A DNA stretch of 64,000 nt from JAUYQR01 sp963822435 (GTDB lineage Bacteria > Pseudomonadota > Alphaproteobacteria > Rhodobacterales > Rhodobacteraceae). A program made the position numbers and the translations under genes. This document shows positions 1 through 7,017 of this stretch, in pieces. Below the pieces are notes generated by a model. It had not been told where the DNA came from. It saw only the letters and a program-made list of their open reading frames with translations, and ran no database searches. How positions within the stretch are numbered: the first letter of the stretch is position 1; each line of letters starts with the position of its first letter. The stretch spans positions 372,001 to 436,000 of the forward strand of contig CAWGHN010000003.1 in assembly GCA_963822435.1 (NCBI GenBank), read 5' to 3'.

Positions 1-314
1 CCGAACACTGCCGCCGCAAAGACCGTCAGCCACCACCCCGCCAGCGCCGCGATGCCCGCCGCCCCCAGCGCCATGAAGGCAAGCGAATGGCGCGGCGTGA
101 TCCCCGCGCCACGCAGAAACATGATCGCCACGCCGACAAAACACCCCACCCAGTGCGCCGAGATCAGAACCCCCGCCTCGGCCACCGTCACGCCGAACTG
201 GCGCGAGAAAGCGGGCAGCGCCGGGCCATACAGCGATTGCCCCGCCCCCATCACGACAAAGGTCGCGACCCCCGCGAACAACAGCCCGGCATGGGTCCTG
301 ATCAGGTGTCTCAA
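1..314 (-). CDS. MFS transporter, N-terminal part (runs off the window)
   Basis: The minus strand is open from 314 to the window edge and gives about 104 residues. It begins with a basic stretch, a first hydrophobic helix rich in Gly and Ala, then a short loop and two further helices, which is the pattern of the first helices of a major facilitator. The start is a TTG at 312-314, preceded by a GGGAGAAGC ribosome-binding site; no ATG is well placed. The substrate cannot be told from this fragment, because the selectivity-determining helices lie outside. Family assignment is from helix pattern only and is moderately sure. Confidence 0.6.
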   Translation of the reverse strand, partial: MRHLIRTHAGLLFAGVATFVVMGAGQSLYGPALPAFSRQFGVTVAEAGVLISAHWVGCFVGVAIMFLRGAGITPRHSLAFMALGAAGIAALAGWWLTVFAAAVF

Positions 315-574
315 TCCGCTTCTCCCGCTGATCCGCCCGTGTCCCCCGCCCCGCCCGCCCTGTCAACGCCCGCCACGCCCGCCGCATGCAAAGCCGCCCC
401 ACGGCGGGCAGCATGGCCACAACATCGGCACAGGCCCGCGGCGCGGGTGCTGTCGCGCGAAACCGGCACGACCCGCAGGGGTTCGAGAGGGTGGACAGTG
501 AGCGAGGCACTCACCGGGCAAGCCATCGAAGGCGCCACATGGGACAGACACCGCACCGGCGATTGCGCGGCCGG

Positions 575-1090
575 TCAGCCCTCGCGCGCCCGCTCGCGTT
601 TCAGCTTTTCCATCTTTCGGGTGATCATCTGGCGCTTCAACGGGCCGAGGTAATCAATGAACAGCTTGCCATCCAGATGGTCGATCTCGTGCTGCACGCA
701 GGTGGCCCAAAGCCCCGCAAACTGCCGGTCCTGCTGGGCGCCCTCAAGGTCGGTCCAGCGCACCCGCACTTCGGCAGGGCGCTTCACATCGGCATACTGG
801 TCAGGGATCGACAGGCACCCCTCCTCGTAAATCGTCTGGTCCTCCGACGCCCAATCGACAACCGGATTGATCAGCACCATCGGCTCCGCCGGCCCGTCCT
901 TGATGCAGTCCATCACCAGCAGGCGCTTCATCACGCCGACTTGCGGTGCCGCCAGACCGATGCCCGGCGCGTCATACATCGTCTCCAGCATATCCGCCGC
1001 AAGCCTGCGGACCTCGTCGGTAATTTCGCCGACAGGCTCGCAGCGCTTCTTGAGACGCGGATCGGGATGGATCAGGATAGATCGGATCAT
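575..1090 (-). CDS. def: Peptide deformylase
   Basis: This enzyme removes the N-formyl group from nascent proteins in the cytoplasm. The 171-residue product has the usual length. All three metal-site motifs are visible: GIGLAAPQVG at residues 43-52, EGCLS at 90-94 (metal ligand Cys92), and QHEIDHLDG at 133-141 (ligands His134 and His138, catalytic Glu135). The gene is divergent from the MalY-type lyase across an AT-rich region of about 195 bases. Rhodobacterales often carry several def paralogues, and here the usual neighbour fmt is not adjacent, so whether this is the main or an accessory copy is not known. Confidence 0.96.
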   Translation of the reverse strand: MIRSILIHPDPRLKKRCEPVGEITDEVRRLAADMLETMYDAPGIGLAAPQVGVMKRLLVMDCIKDGPAEPMVLINPVVDWASEDQTIYEEGCLSIPDQYADVKRPAEVRVRWTDLEGAQQDRQFAGLWATCVQHEIDHLDGKLFIDYLGPLKRQMITRKMEKLKRERAREG

Positions 1091-1167
1091 CCTGGCGATT
1101 TACGAAAGCAACCGCCGCGACGCAAGAGCCGCACGCAGAAAGAAGCGAAGGGAGCGTGACCCACGAA

Positions 1168-1252
1168 TGTTCCGATATAATCCAAAATTCTGGAACAATG
1201 TAACGATTTTTGCCAGAATTTCGGTATGCCTTCCCGATTAACTTATGTTAAT
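1168..1252. promoter_or_regulatory. AT-rich divergent regulatory region with nested inverted repeats
   Basis: Between def and the MalY-type lyase the sequence becomes AT-rich and holds three inverted repeats: TGTTCC (1168-1173) with GGAACA (1192-1197), AAATTCTGG (1185-1193) with CCAGAATTT (1213-1221), and ATTAAC (1237-1242) with GTTAAT (1247-1252). They sit within 120 bases of the lyase start and are plausible operator sites. No regulator gene is adjacent, so the protein that would bind is unknown. Confidence 0.45.
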
Positions 1253-1285
1253 TGGAACAAACACCCATCCACACGAAAGCCCGAC

Positions 1286-2458
1286 ATGACCTTCGATACC
1301 CCGATCTCCCGCAAAGGCACCCATTGCGTCAAATGGGACATGATGGAAACCCTCTATGGCGTCGCCCCCGACGAAGGCATCGCCATGTGGGTCGCCGACA
1401 TGGAGTTTCGCCCGCCGCAGGTCGTGCAGCAGGCGCTCGAGGCGATGCTGGCCCACGGTGTCTACGGCTATTTCGGTGACGAGTCCAAGTACCTTGACGC
1501 GATCCGCTGGTGGATGCGCACCCGTCACGGCTGGGACGTGGCGCGCGACCAGATCTTCACCACCCACGGCCTCGTCAACGGCACCGCCATGTGCATCGAC
1601 GCCTTTACCAAGCCGGGAGATGGCATCGTGCTGATGACCCCGGTCTACCACGCCTTCGCCCGCGTCATCAAAGCCGCCGACCGCCATGTCGTGGAATGCC
1701 CGCTGACCAATACGGGCGGCCACCTGACGATGGATTTCGCCGCCTGGGATGCGCAGATGACTGGCGCGGAAAGGCTCATGATCCTCTGCTCGCCGCACAA
1801 CCCCGGCGGCCGGGTCTGGACGCCCGAAGAACTGCGCGGCGTCGCCGATTTCTGCAAGCGCCACGACCTGATCCTGGTGTCCGACGAAATCCACCACGAT
1901 ATCGTCTATCCCGGCCAGCACCACACCGTCATGCCGCTGGCTGCCCCCGACATCGCCGGCCGGCTGGTGATGATGACCGCCACCACCAAGACCTTCAACA
2001 TCGCCGGCGCCCATTCCGGCAACGTCATCATCACCGACCCCACGCTGCACGCGCGCTTTGCCAAGCGGATGAACGCGATGGGCATTTCGCCCAACTCGTT
2101 CGGGATGCACATGGCGACCGCCGCCTATTCGCCCGAAGGGGCCGCCTGGGTCGATGACCTGATGCGCTACCTCGACGGCAACCGCCGCCTGTTCGACGAC
2201 GGTGTGAACGCGATCCCCGGCGTCCGCTCGATGCCGCTCGAAGCGACCTACCTCGCCTGGGTCGATTTCTCCGGCACCGGCATGGCCCCCGCAGAATTCA
2301 TCGCCCGCGTCGAAAAGACCGCAAAGATCGCCACCAACCACGGCACCAGCTTCGGCAAGGGCGGCGAGGCGTTCCTGCGCTTCAACCTCGCCTGCCCGCG
2401 CGCGCAAGTGGCCGAAGCGGTCAGCCGCCTGCAAAAGGCCTTCGCCGACCTGCAATGA
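1286..2458 (+). CDS. MalY/PatB-type PLP-dependent C-S lyase (cystathionine beta-lyase)
   Basis: This is a fold-type I pyridoxal-phosphate enzyme of about 390 residues, the usual MalY/PatB length. Members cleave the C-S bond of cystathionine or cysteine conjugates to give pyruvate, ammonia and a thiol. Visible landmarks are SPHNPGGRVW near 169-178 (PLP-contacting Asn172), SDEIHHD near 199-205 (Asp200) and the Schiff-base Lys235 in TTKTFN. I chose the ATG at 1286, because the protein from here begins like family members. An in-frame ATG at 1226 would add 20 residues coded by the AT-rich regulatory stretch. The exact substrate is not determined by the sequence. Confidence 0.88.
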   Translation: MTFDTPISRKGTHCVKWDMMETLYGVAPDEGIAMWVADMEFRPPQVVQQALEAMLAHGVYGYFGDESKYLDAIRWWMRTRHGWDVARDQIFTTHGLVNGTAMCIDAFTKPGDGIVLMTPVYHAFARVIKAADRHVVECPLTNTGGHLTMDFAAWDAQMTGAERLMILCSPHNPGGRVWTPEELRGVADFCKRHDLILVSDEIHHDIVYPGQHHTVMPLAAPDIAGRLVMMTATTKTFNIAGAHSGNVIITDPTLHARFAKRMNAMGISPNSFGMHMATAAYSPEGAAWVDDLMRYLDGNRRLFDDGVNAIPGVRSMPLEATYLAWVDFSGTGMAPAEFIARVEKTAKIATNHGTSFGKGGEAFLRFNLACPRAQVAEAVSRLQKAFADLQ

Positions 2459-2559
2459 GGCGGCCTTTCGCGCTGATCCTCATGACCGCGGCGCTGGGCC
2501 TCGCCCTCGCCGCGGTGTGGATGCAGCCCAGGCCGCCCGCACCGCCCGTGCCACATTAG
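2455..2559 (+). CDS. Small membrane peptide, 34 residues, coupled to the C-S lyase gene
   Basis: An ATG overlaps the stop codon of the preceding lyase gene (ATGA), a typical translational coupling. The reading frame codes for 34 residues: a basic start (MRRP), a continuous hydrophobic helix of about 18 residues, and a proline-rich tail ending in VPH. This fits a single-pass membrane peptide with a short exposed tail. I know no named family for it. Because it is short, it could be chance coding; the coupling and the clean signal-like architecture are the only support. Confidence 0.42.
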   Translation: MRRPFALILMTAALGLALAAVWMQPRPPAPPVPH

Positions 2560-2718
2560 CCAATCATCGGCCAGATCACCCACATCCTGATGGAAAAATC
2601 TGCCCGCCGGATGCAGCCTTTTCCGAACGGCCAGCCTGTCGGCAGCTATGGTATCGCCCTCGGCTTTTCGCCCGCACACGGCAGACCGCGCCCGTGCCGC
2701 CGCTCCGCTCGACGGTGG

Positions 2719-3087
2719 TCAAAGCCGCGTCAGATACCCGACCGGCGCATTCTCGTCGCGCCAGAAGTCCAACGCTGCCTTGCCCGTCACCGCGGTCGCG
2801 CGCTTGAAGTCGCAGACCAGCTCACCATTCTCCATGCTCGACGCGACGATCAGGCACTGAAACACATGCCGCGATCCATCATAGACATCGACCAACCCGC
2901 GCAGCGCACGCGGCGAGACATCGGCATCCAGCGCGAAACCGTCATGCCAGAACCGCAGCACCGGAAACATCACCTCGCCAACCTGAACCCGCAGCCGCGA
3001 CTTGCGCTTCGCTTCGCGCTTTCTCGCCGCTTCCAGCCCGTCACGCACCTCTTTCGGCAGAAATTCCAACATGGCAGCCTCACTCAT
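2719..3087 (-). CDS. Conserved hypothetical protein, about 120 residues
   Basis: The product starts with an acidic/basic helical segment (KEVRDGLEAARKREAKRKSR) and continues as an alternating beta-rich domain with several Trp, Phe and Val positions, without signal peptide or membrane helix. The layout of a basic R-x-R segment followed by a small beta domain loosely recalls PilZ-like folds, but I see no convincing full PilZ motif, so the function is unassigned. The annotated start is at 3087. An ATG at 3072 has a better placed GAGG ribosome-binding site and would give 117 residues. The gene is divergent from cbiB. Confidence 0.7.
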   Translation of the reverse strand: MSEAAMLEFLPKEVRDGLEAARKREAKRKSRLRVQVGEVMFPVLRFWHDGFALDADVSPRALRGLVDVYDGSRHVFQCLIVASSMENGELVCDFKRATAVTGKAALDFWRDENAPVGYLTRL

Positions 3088-3294
3088 ACCCCGGGGGACA
3101 GTCTGAACCCGATCCGCAATAAATCAAGCTGGCACAAAGCTATTACCCGATTGTAAAGCCCAGATGTCAGCGTTCGGTTCCCGCGTCACACGGCCCGGTT
3201 GCGACAGCCCCGCCACAGTCGCGCAAGTGGCCATTGCCGCGCTTCCGGTCACCGCGCACTTGCGAATCACCCCGCCGCCGGGAATAGCCCGCAC

Positions 3295-4194
3295 ATGATC
3301 CTGATAACCGCCATGCTCCTCGACGCAGCCTTCGGTGAACCGAAGGCGATCTGGGACCGCATCCCCCACCCCGCCGTGCTGATGGGCCGCCTGATCGCCG
3401 CCCTCGATACCCGGTTCAACCGCGGCGAAAACCGCCGCCTCAAAGGCACGCTCGCCACCGTGGCCCTCGGCCTTGGCGCGCTCGTCACCGGCTGGCTGAT
3501 CCACGCCCTGCCCGACCACGGGGTGATCGAGACGCTTGTCGTTGCCATCCTCCTTGCGCAGAAAAGCCTCGTCGACCATGTCCGCGCGGTGGCCACAGCC
3601 CTGCGCCGCTCGCTGCCCGAAGGTCGCGCCGCCGTGGCCATGATCGTCGGCCGCGACACCGCCGAAATGACCGAACCCGACGTGGCCCGCGCCGCCATCG
3701 AAAGTGCCGCGGAAAACCTGTCCGACGGCGTCATCGCGCCGATCTTCTGGTATCTCCTCGCGGGCCTCCCCGGCCTTCTGCTCTACAAGCTCGCCAACAC
3801 CGCCGACAGCATGATCGGCCACCTCACCCCGCGCCACGCCGCGTTCGGCTGGGCCTCGGCGCGGTTCGACGATCTGTTGAACCTGATCCCCGCCCGCCTG
3901 ACCGCGCTTTTGATCGCGCTTACCCACGGTTGGGTGGACCCGACCCCGATCCTGCGCGACGCGCCCCTGCATCGCAGCCCGAACGCGGGCTGGCCCGAGG
4001 CCGCCATCGCCCCGGTGCTGAACGTCGCCCTCTCCGGCCCGCGCAGCTACAATGGGGTGCGCAAACACTACCCCTGGGTCTGGCCCGAAGGCCGCCGCGA
4101 CCCCGGCCCCGATGACATCGACGCCACCTGTGCTGCGCTGTGGCGCACCTGGGCTGCGATGCTGGCGATTGCCGTCGTCGTCGCCCTCTTCTAG
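3295..4194 (+). CDS. cobD: Adenosylcobinamide-phosphate synthase (CbiB/CobD)
   Basis: CbiB is an integral membrane protein that attaches the aminopropanol arm to adenosylcobyric acid late in vitamin B12 synthesis. The 299-residue product begins with the family-typical hydrophobic start with LLDAAFGEP and PHPAVLMGRLI, and has several membrane helices plus the conserved ESAAENLSDG and KLANTADSMIGH segments in the middle. The in-frame extension up to 3199 has no family similarity, so I take the ATG at 3295. Other cobalamin genes are not adjacent. The transglycosylase gene starts 9 bases downstream and may be co-transcribed. Confidence 0.93.
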   Translation: MILITAMLLDAAFGEPKAIWDRIPHPAVLMGRLIAALDTRFNRGENRRLKGTLATVALGLGALVTGWLIHALPDHGVIETLVVAILLAQKSLVDHVRAVATALRRSLPEGRAAVAMIVGRDTAEMTEPDVARAAIESAAENLSDGVIAPIFWYLLAGLPGLLLYKLANTADSMIGHLTPRHAAFGWASARFDDLLNLIPARLTALLIALTHGWVDPTPILRDAPLHRSPNAGWPEAAIAPVLNVALSGPRSYNGVRKHYPWVWPEGRRDPGPDDIDATCAALWRTWAAMLAIAVVVALF

Positions 4195-4203
4195 GCTCCG
4201 GTC

Positions 4204-5364
4204 ATGTTCAAGGCAGCCGTCCTGACCCTCGCCCTTGCCACCCCCGCCGCTGCCGCGCCCTGCGGCGGTGACTTCACCGATTTTCTCGCCGCGATGAAGG
4301 CCGAAGCGATCGCCGCCGGCACCCCGCCCGACGCCGCCGACGCCTTCTTTGCCGGCGCGCGGCAAGACCCCAGGGTTCTGAAGGCCGACCGCAGCCAAGG
4401 CGTGTTCCGCAAGACCTTTCTCGACTTTTCGCAAAGCCTGATCTCCAAGCGCCGCCTCACCACCGCCCGCGCCAAATCCGATGAGCTTGACCCCGTCTTC
4501 ACCCGCGCCGAGGCCGAGTACGGCACCAGTCGCGGCATCCTTCTGGCCTTTTGGGCGTTCGAGACCGATTTCGGGCAGGTGCAGGGCGAATTCAACACAC
4601 GAAACGCCCTTCTCACCCTCGCCCACGATTGTCGCCGCCCCGACATCTTCCAGCCGCAGGTGCTGGCCGCCGCCCAACTGCACGCCCTGAACGAATTTGA
4701 TCTCGACACCACCGGCGCCTGGGCGGGCGAGATCGGTATGGTGCAGATGCTGCCGAAAGACATTCTGGAACGCGGCGTCGATGGCGATGGCGACGGGCTT
4801 GTGACACTGAAGACTTCGCCCGCCGACGCGATCCTGTCGGGCGCGCGGATGCTGCAACACCACGGCTGGCGCGCGGGCGAACCCTGGTTGACCGAGGTTA
4901 CCCTGCCCGAAAGTTTCGACTGGTCTCTGACCGGACTTGATACCGAACGGCCGACCGAGGCCTGGGCCGCCCTTGGCGTCACCCCACGCGAAGGCGCGCT
5001 TCCGGCAAACCTGTCAGCCTCGGTCCTGTTGCCGCAGGGCCGCAAGGGACCGGCCTTCCTCGTCTACCCGAATTACCGTGTGCTTTTTGAATGGAACAAA
5101 AGCTTCATCTACGTCACCACCGCCGCCTACTTCGCCACCCGCATCGAAGGCGCGCCGCCCTATGCCGCAGGTGACCCCGATCCGGCACTTGGGCCGGATG
5201 AGATGATCGCCTTGCAGGAAAAACTGAACCGCCTTGGCCATGATGTCGGCCAGATCGACGGCATCCTCGGTGCCGGAACCCGCGCGGCGGTGCAACGCGA
5301 ACAGCGCCGCCTCGTCCTGCCCGCCGACGGCTGGCCCGACCGTGCGCTTCTGGACGCGCTTTGA
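4204..5364 (+). CDS. Lytic murein transglycosylase, MltB type, with peptidoglycan-binding domain
   Basis: This is a periplasmic enzyme that cleaves glycan strands to 1,6-anhydro ends. A signal peptide covers residues 1-18, followed by the SLT-2/MltB catalytic domain with the catalytic Glu120 in AFWAFETDFGQ, the region NEFDLDTTGAWAGEIGMVQMLP typical of the fold given in part as AGEIGMVQMLP, and a C-terminal peptidoglycan-binding domain from about residue 330 (LQEKLNRLGHDVGQIDGILG). At 386 residues it has the length of the alphaproteobacterial form. No lipobox is seen, although a Cys follows the signal region at position 20. Its stop codon overlaps the next start (TGATG), so the three genes up to 6829 form one operon. 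Confidence 0.92.
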   Translation: MFKAAVLTLALATPAAAAPCGGDFTDFLAAMKAEAIAAGTPPDAADAFFAGARQDPRVLKADRSQGVFRKTFLDFSQSLISKRRLTTARAKSDELDPVFTRAEAEYGTSRGILLAFWAFETDFGQVQGEFNTRNALLTLAHDCRRPDIFQPQVLAAAQLHALNEFDLDTTGAWAGEIGMVQMLPKDILERGVDGDGDGLVTLKTSPADAILSGARMLQHHGWRAGEPWLTEVTLPESFDWSLTGLDTERPTEAWAALGVTPREGALPANLSASVLLPQGRKGPAFLVYPNYRVLFEWNKSFIYVTTAAYFATRIEGAPPYAAGDPDPALGPDEMIALQEKLNRLGHDVGQIDGILGAGTRAAVQREQRRLVLPADGWPDRALLDAL

Positions 5365-6281
5365 TGGCGACATGGGCCGTCGTCGCGACCGTGAAGGCGC
5401 CTGAAGACAAGGTGCTGGCCTTCGCAGCCCACCACCTGTCGCTGGGCGCCCAACACATCCACCTTTATTTCGACGACCCCGACGACCCTGCCTCCGATGC
5501 CGTCGCAGCCCTGCCCGAAACCCCCCGCGCACGGATCACCGTCACCCGCTGCACCGCAGACCATTGGGCCGCGATGGGCAACCGGCAGGATCGGCACCAG
5601 AACCGGCAGGCCCGCAACGCCCGCGACGCCTATGCCCGCTGCGCCAGCGAATGGGTCGCCCATGTCGACGTGGACGAATTCATCCTGCCCTCGCGCCCGG
5701 TGGCCGCAGTGCTTGACGCGGCGCAACCAACCGACCTTGTCGTCCGGATGGAACCGTTCGAGGCGATGCACGACCCCGCGCTGCCCGACGACATCTACAC
5801 CGCGCGCCTGTTTCGCGGCCCGATCAAGCATGATTTCTGGCGGCTGCGTAACCCCGCACTGGGCAAGTACAAGAAGATCATGCGTGACGGCATGCTCAGC
5901 CACAGCGTCGGCAAGGCGTTCTTCCGCACGGGTGTGCCGGGCCTGTCCCCGCGCCTGCACGGCGGCATGTTGAAAGGCACCCGCATCCGCGCGCCCGAAT
6001 TCCAGCCCGACCTGCGGCTTTTGCACTTTCACGCGCAGGACATGCAGGTCTGGCTTGACGCTCTGCCCTTCAGGCTGACGCGGGGCGCCTACCAGTACAA
6101 CCCGCCGCTGCAGGCCTATCTGGCCGCCGCCACAGATCAGGAACGCGCGGCTTTCTACCGCACCACGCAGACCCTGCACCCCGACATCGCCGACATCATG
6201 CTGGAGGTTGGCCTTGCCGTCGAAGCGAACCTCGACCTCCGTGCCAAGGTCGCAGCCCTCAAGGACACACCCCTGCCATGA
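5364..6281 (+). CDS. Glycosyltransferase family 2-like protein
   Basis: The 305-residue product begins with ATVKAPEDKVLAF, then has an early D-D-P segment (residues 37-41) and the DVDEF motif at 102-106, the metal-binding DxD of the GT2-like group that includes DUF4422/GT92-type enzymes. A further basic KYKKIMRD segment and an H-F-H-A-Q-D segment follow in the second half. There are no membrane helices, so it should act on a cytosolic or membrane-peripheral acceptor. The acceptor is unknown. The ATG at 5364 overlaps the preceding stop by one base; a TTG one codon upstream is possible but less likely. Confidence 0.82.
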   Translation: MATWAVVATVKAPEDKVLAFAAHHLSLGAQHIHLYFDDPDDPASDAVAALPETPRARITVTRCTADHWAAMGNRQDRHQNRQARNARDAYARCASEWVAHVDVDEFILPSRPVAAVLDAAQPTDLVVRMEPFEAMHDPALPDDIYTARLFRGPIKHDFWRLRNPALGKYKKIMRDGMLSHSVGKAFFRTGVPGLSPRLHGGMLKGTRIRAPEFQPDLRLLHFHAQDMQVWLDALPFRLTRGAYQYNPPLQAYLAAATDQERAAFYRTTQTLHPDIADIMLEVGLAVEANLDLRAKVAALKDTPLP

Positions 6282-6829
6282 CCCCGACCGCCGACGCGCT
6301 TGCCAAAGCCCTGCCGCATGTCCGCGCTGCGCCGCGCGACGCAGGCCCGGTCACCTGCCTTTGCACCCGGCCCGCCCGCAACCAGCGCGCCTTTCCCAAC
6401 CACCTGACCCTGACCCGCGCCGAAGGCATCCCCGGCGACCGATGGCTGACCGACCCATGGCTGCGGCGGCCGGACGGCAGCCCCGACCCGCGCATCCAGG
6501 TTTCCGTCTTGGCCAGCCGCGTGCTTGATCTTGTCTGGCACCCCACCGACACGTCGCCCCATCCCGGCGATCCGATCGCGGCGGATTTCGATCTGTCCGA
6601 AGCGAACCTGCCTGACGGCAGCCTGCTGGCTGCGGGCACCGCCGTTCTGCGAGTCTCTGCCGTCTTCAACGACGGCTGCGTGAAATGGAAAGCCCGCTAC
6701 GGCAGCGCCGCGAAGGACTGGATCGTGGCCCCCGGACACCCGACCCTGCGCCTGCGCGGCATCCTCTGCTCGGTGGAACGCGATGGCATTGTCCGGCTGG
6801 GTGACACCATCCGCAAGATCAGCGGCTGA
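6278..6829 (+). CDS. MOSC domain-containing protein
   Basis: The 183-residue product matches the C-terminal half of MOSC domains: a conserved Cys in NDGCVKWKARYG followed by LRGILCSVERDGIVRLGD, ending shortly after. MOSC proteins handle sulfur bound to a conserved Cys and are linked to molybdenum-cofactor sulfuration, although stand-alone versions have varied roles. An EGIPGDRW segment in the first half is also typical of the family. It overlaps the glycosyltransferase by four bases (ATGA), which suggests translational coupling. The link to cell-wall genes is only positional. Its 3' end overlaps a small minus-strand gene by 11 bases. Confidence 0.82.
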   Translation: MTPTADALAKALPHVRAAPRDAGPVTCLCTRPARNQRAFPNHLTLTRAEGIPGDRWLTDPWLRRPDGSPDPRIQVSVLASRVLDLVWHPTDTSPHPGDPIAADFDLSEANLPDGSLLAAGTAVLRVSAVFNDGCVKWKARYGSAAKDWIVAPGHPTLRLRGILCSVERDGIVRLGDTIRKISG

Positions 6830-6938
6830 ATGTCACGCCCGAGACATAGCGCCACGTCCCTGCGCCTTCGCGTTTCGTCAGGTCCTGTGCCCACATGGCA
6901 AGAAAGGCGACGGTGATCACAGCAATCGCGGTTTGCAT
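6819..6938 (-). CDS. Small membrane protein, 39 residues
   Basis: A 40-codon frame on the minus strand starts with ATG at 6936-6938, seven bases after a GAGG ribosome-binding site. It encodes a hydrophobic N-terminal helix (MQTAIAVITVAFLAMW) and a short polar tail (QDLTKREGAGTWRYVSG), the shape of a single-pass small membrane protein. It lies convergently against the MOSC gene and upstream of nothing else on its strand. I do not recognise a family. The good ribosome-binding site and clean topology make it more likely real than not. Confidence 0.5.
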   Translation of the reverse strand: MQTAIAVITVAFLAMWAQDLTKREGAGTWRYVSGVTFSR

Positions 6939-7017
6939 CTTCAGACCTCGGTCTCGTGAATGTTCACGTCCCGTTCTGCCTGATTCCAGTTAACGACGGG
7001 TTATCCACGCGGCCCGA

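Noticed and set aside
315..574. Short open frames between the MFS fragment and def
   Set aside because: Composition is Cys/Arg/Gly-rich, no ribosome-binding sites, and several frames overlap; the 260 bases look non-coding.
3170..3280. A possible cobalamin riboswitch before cobD
   Set aside because: The tract has CAGCCCCGCCACAGT and an inverted repeat CGCAAGTG/CACTTGCG, which recall part of the riboswitch core, but the GGGAA, B12-box and GCCACTG elements are missing. A covariance-model search would settle it.
3124..4863. A long minus-strand open frame across cobD and the transglycosylase gene
   Set aside because: It is a shadow of two clearly real plus-strand genes; the product is a Gly/Ala/Arg-rich sequence without family motifs, as GC-rich genes produce in opposite frames.
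7001..7009. TTATCCACG, eight of nine bases of a DnaA box
   Set aside because: A single near-match next to smc without companions is not enough to suggest an origin.
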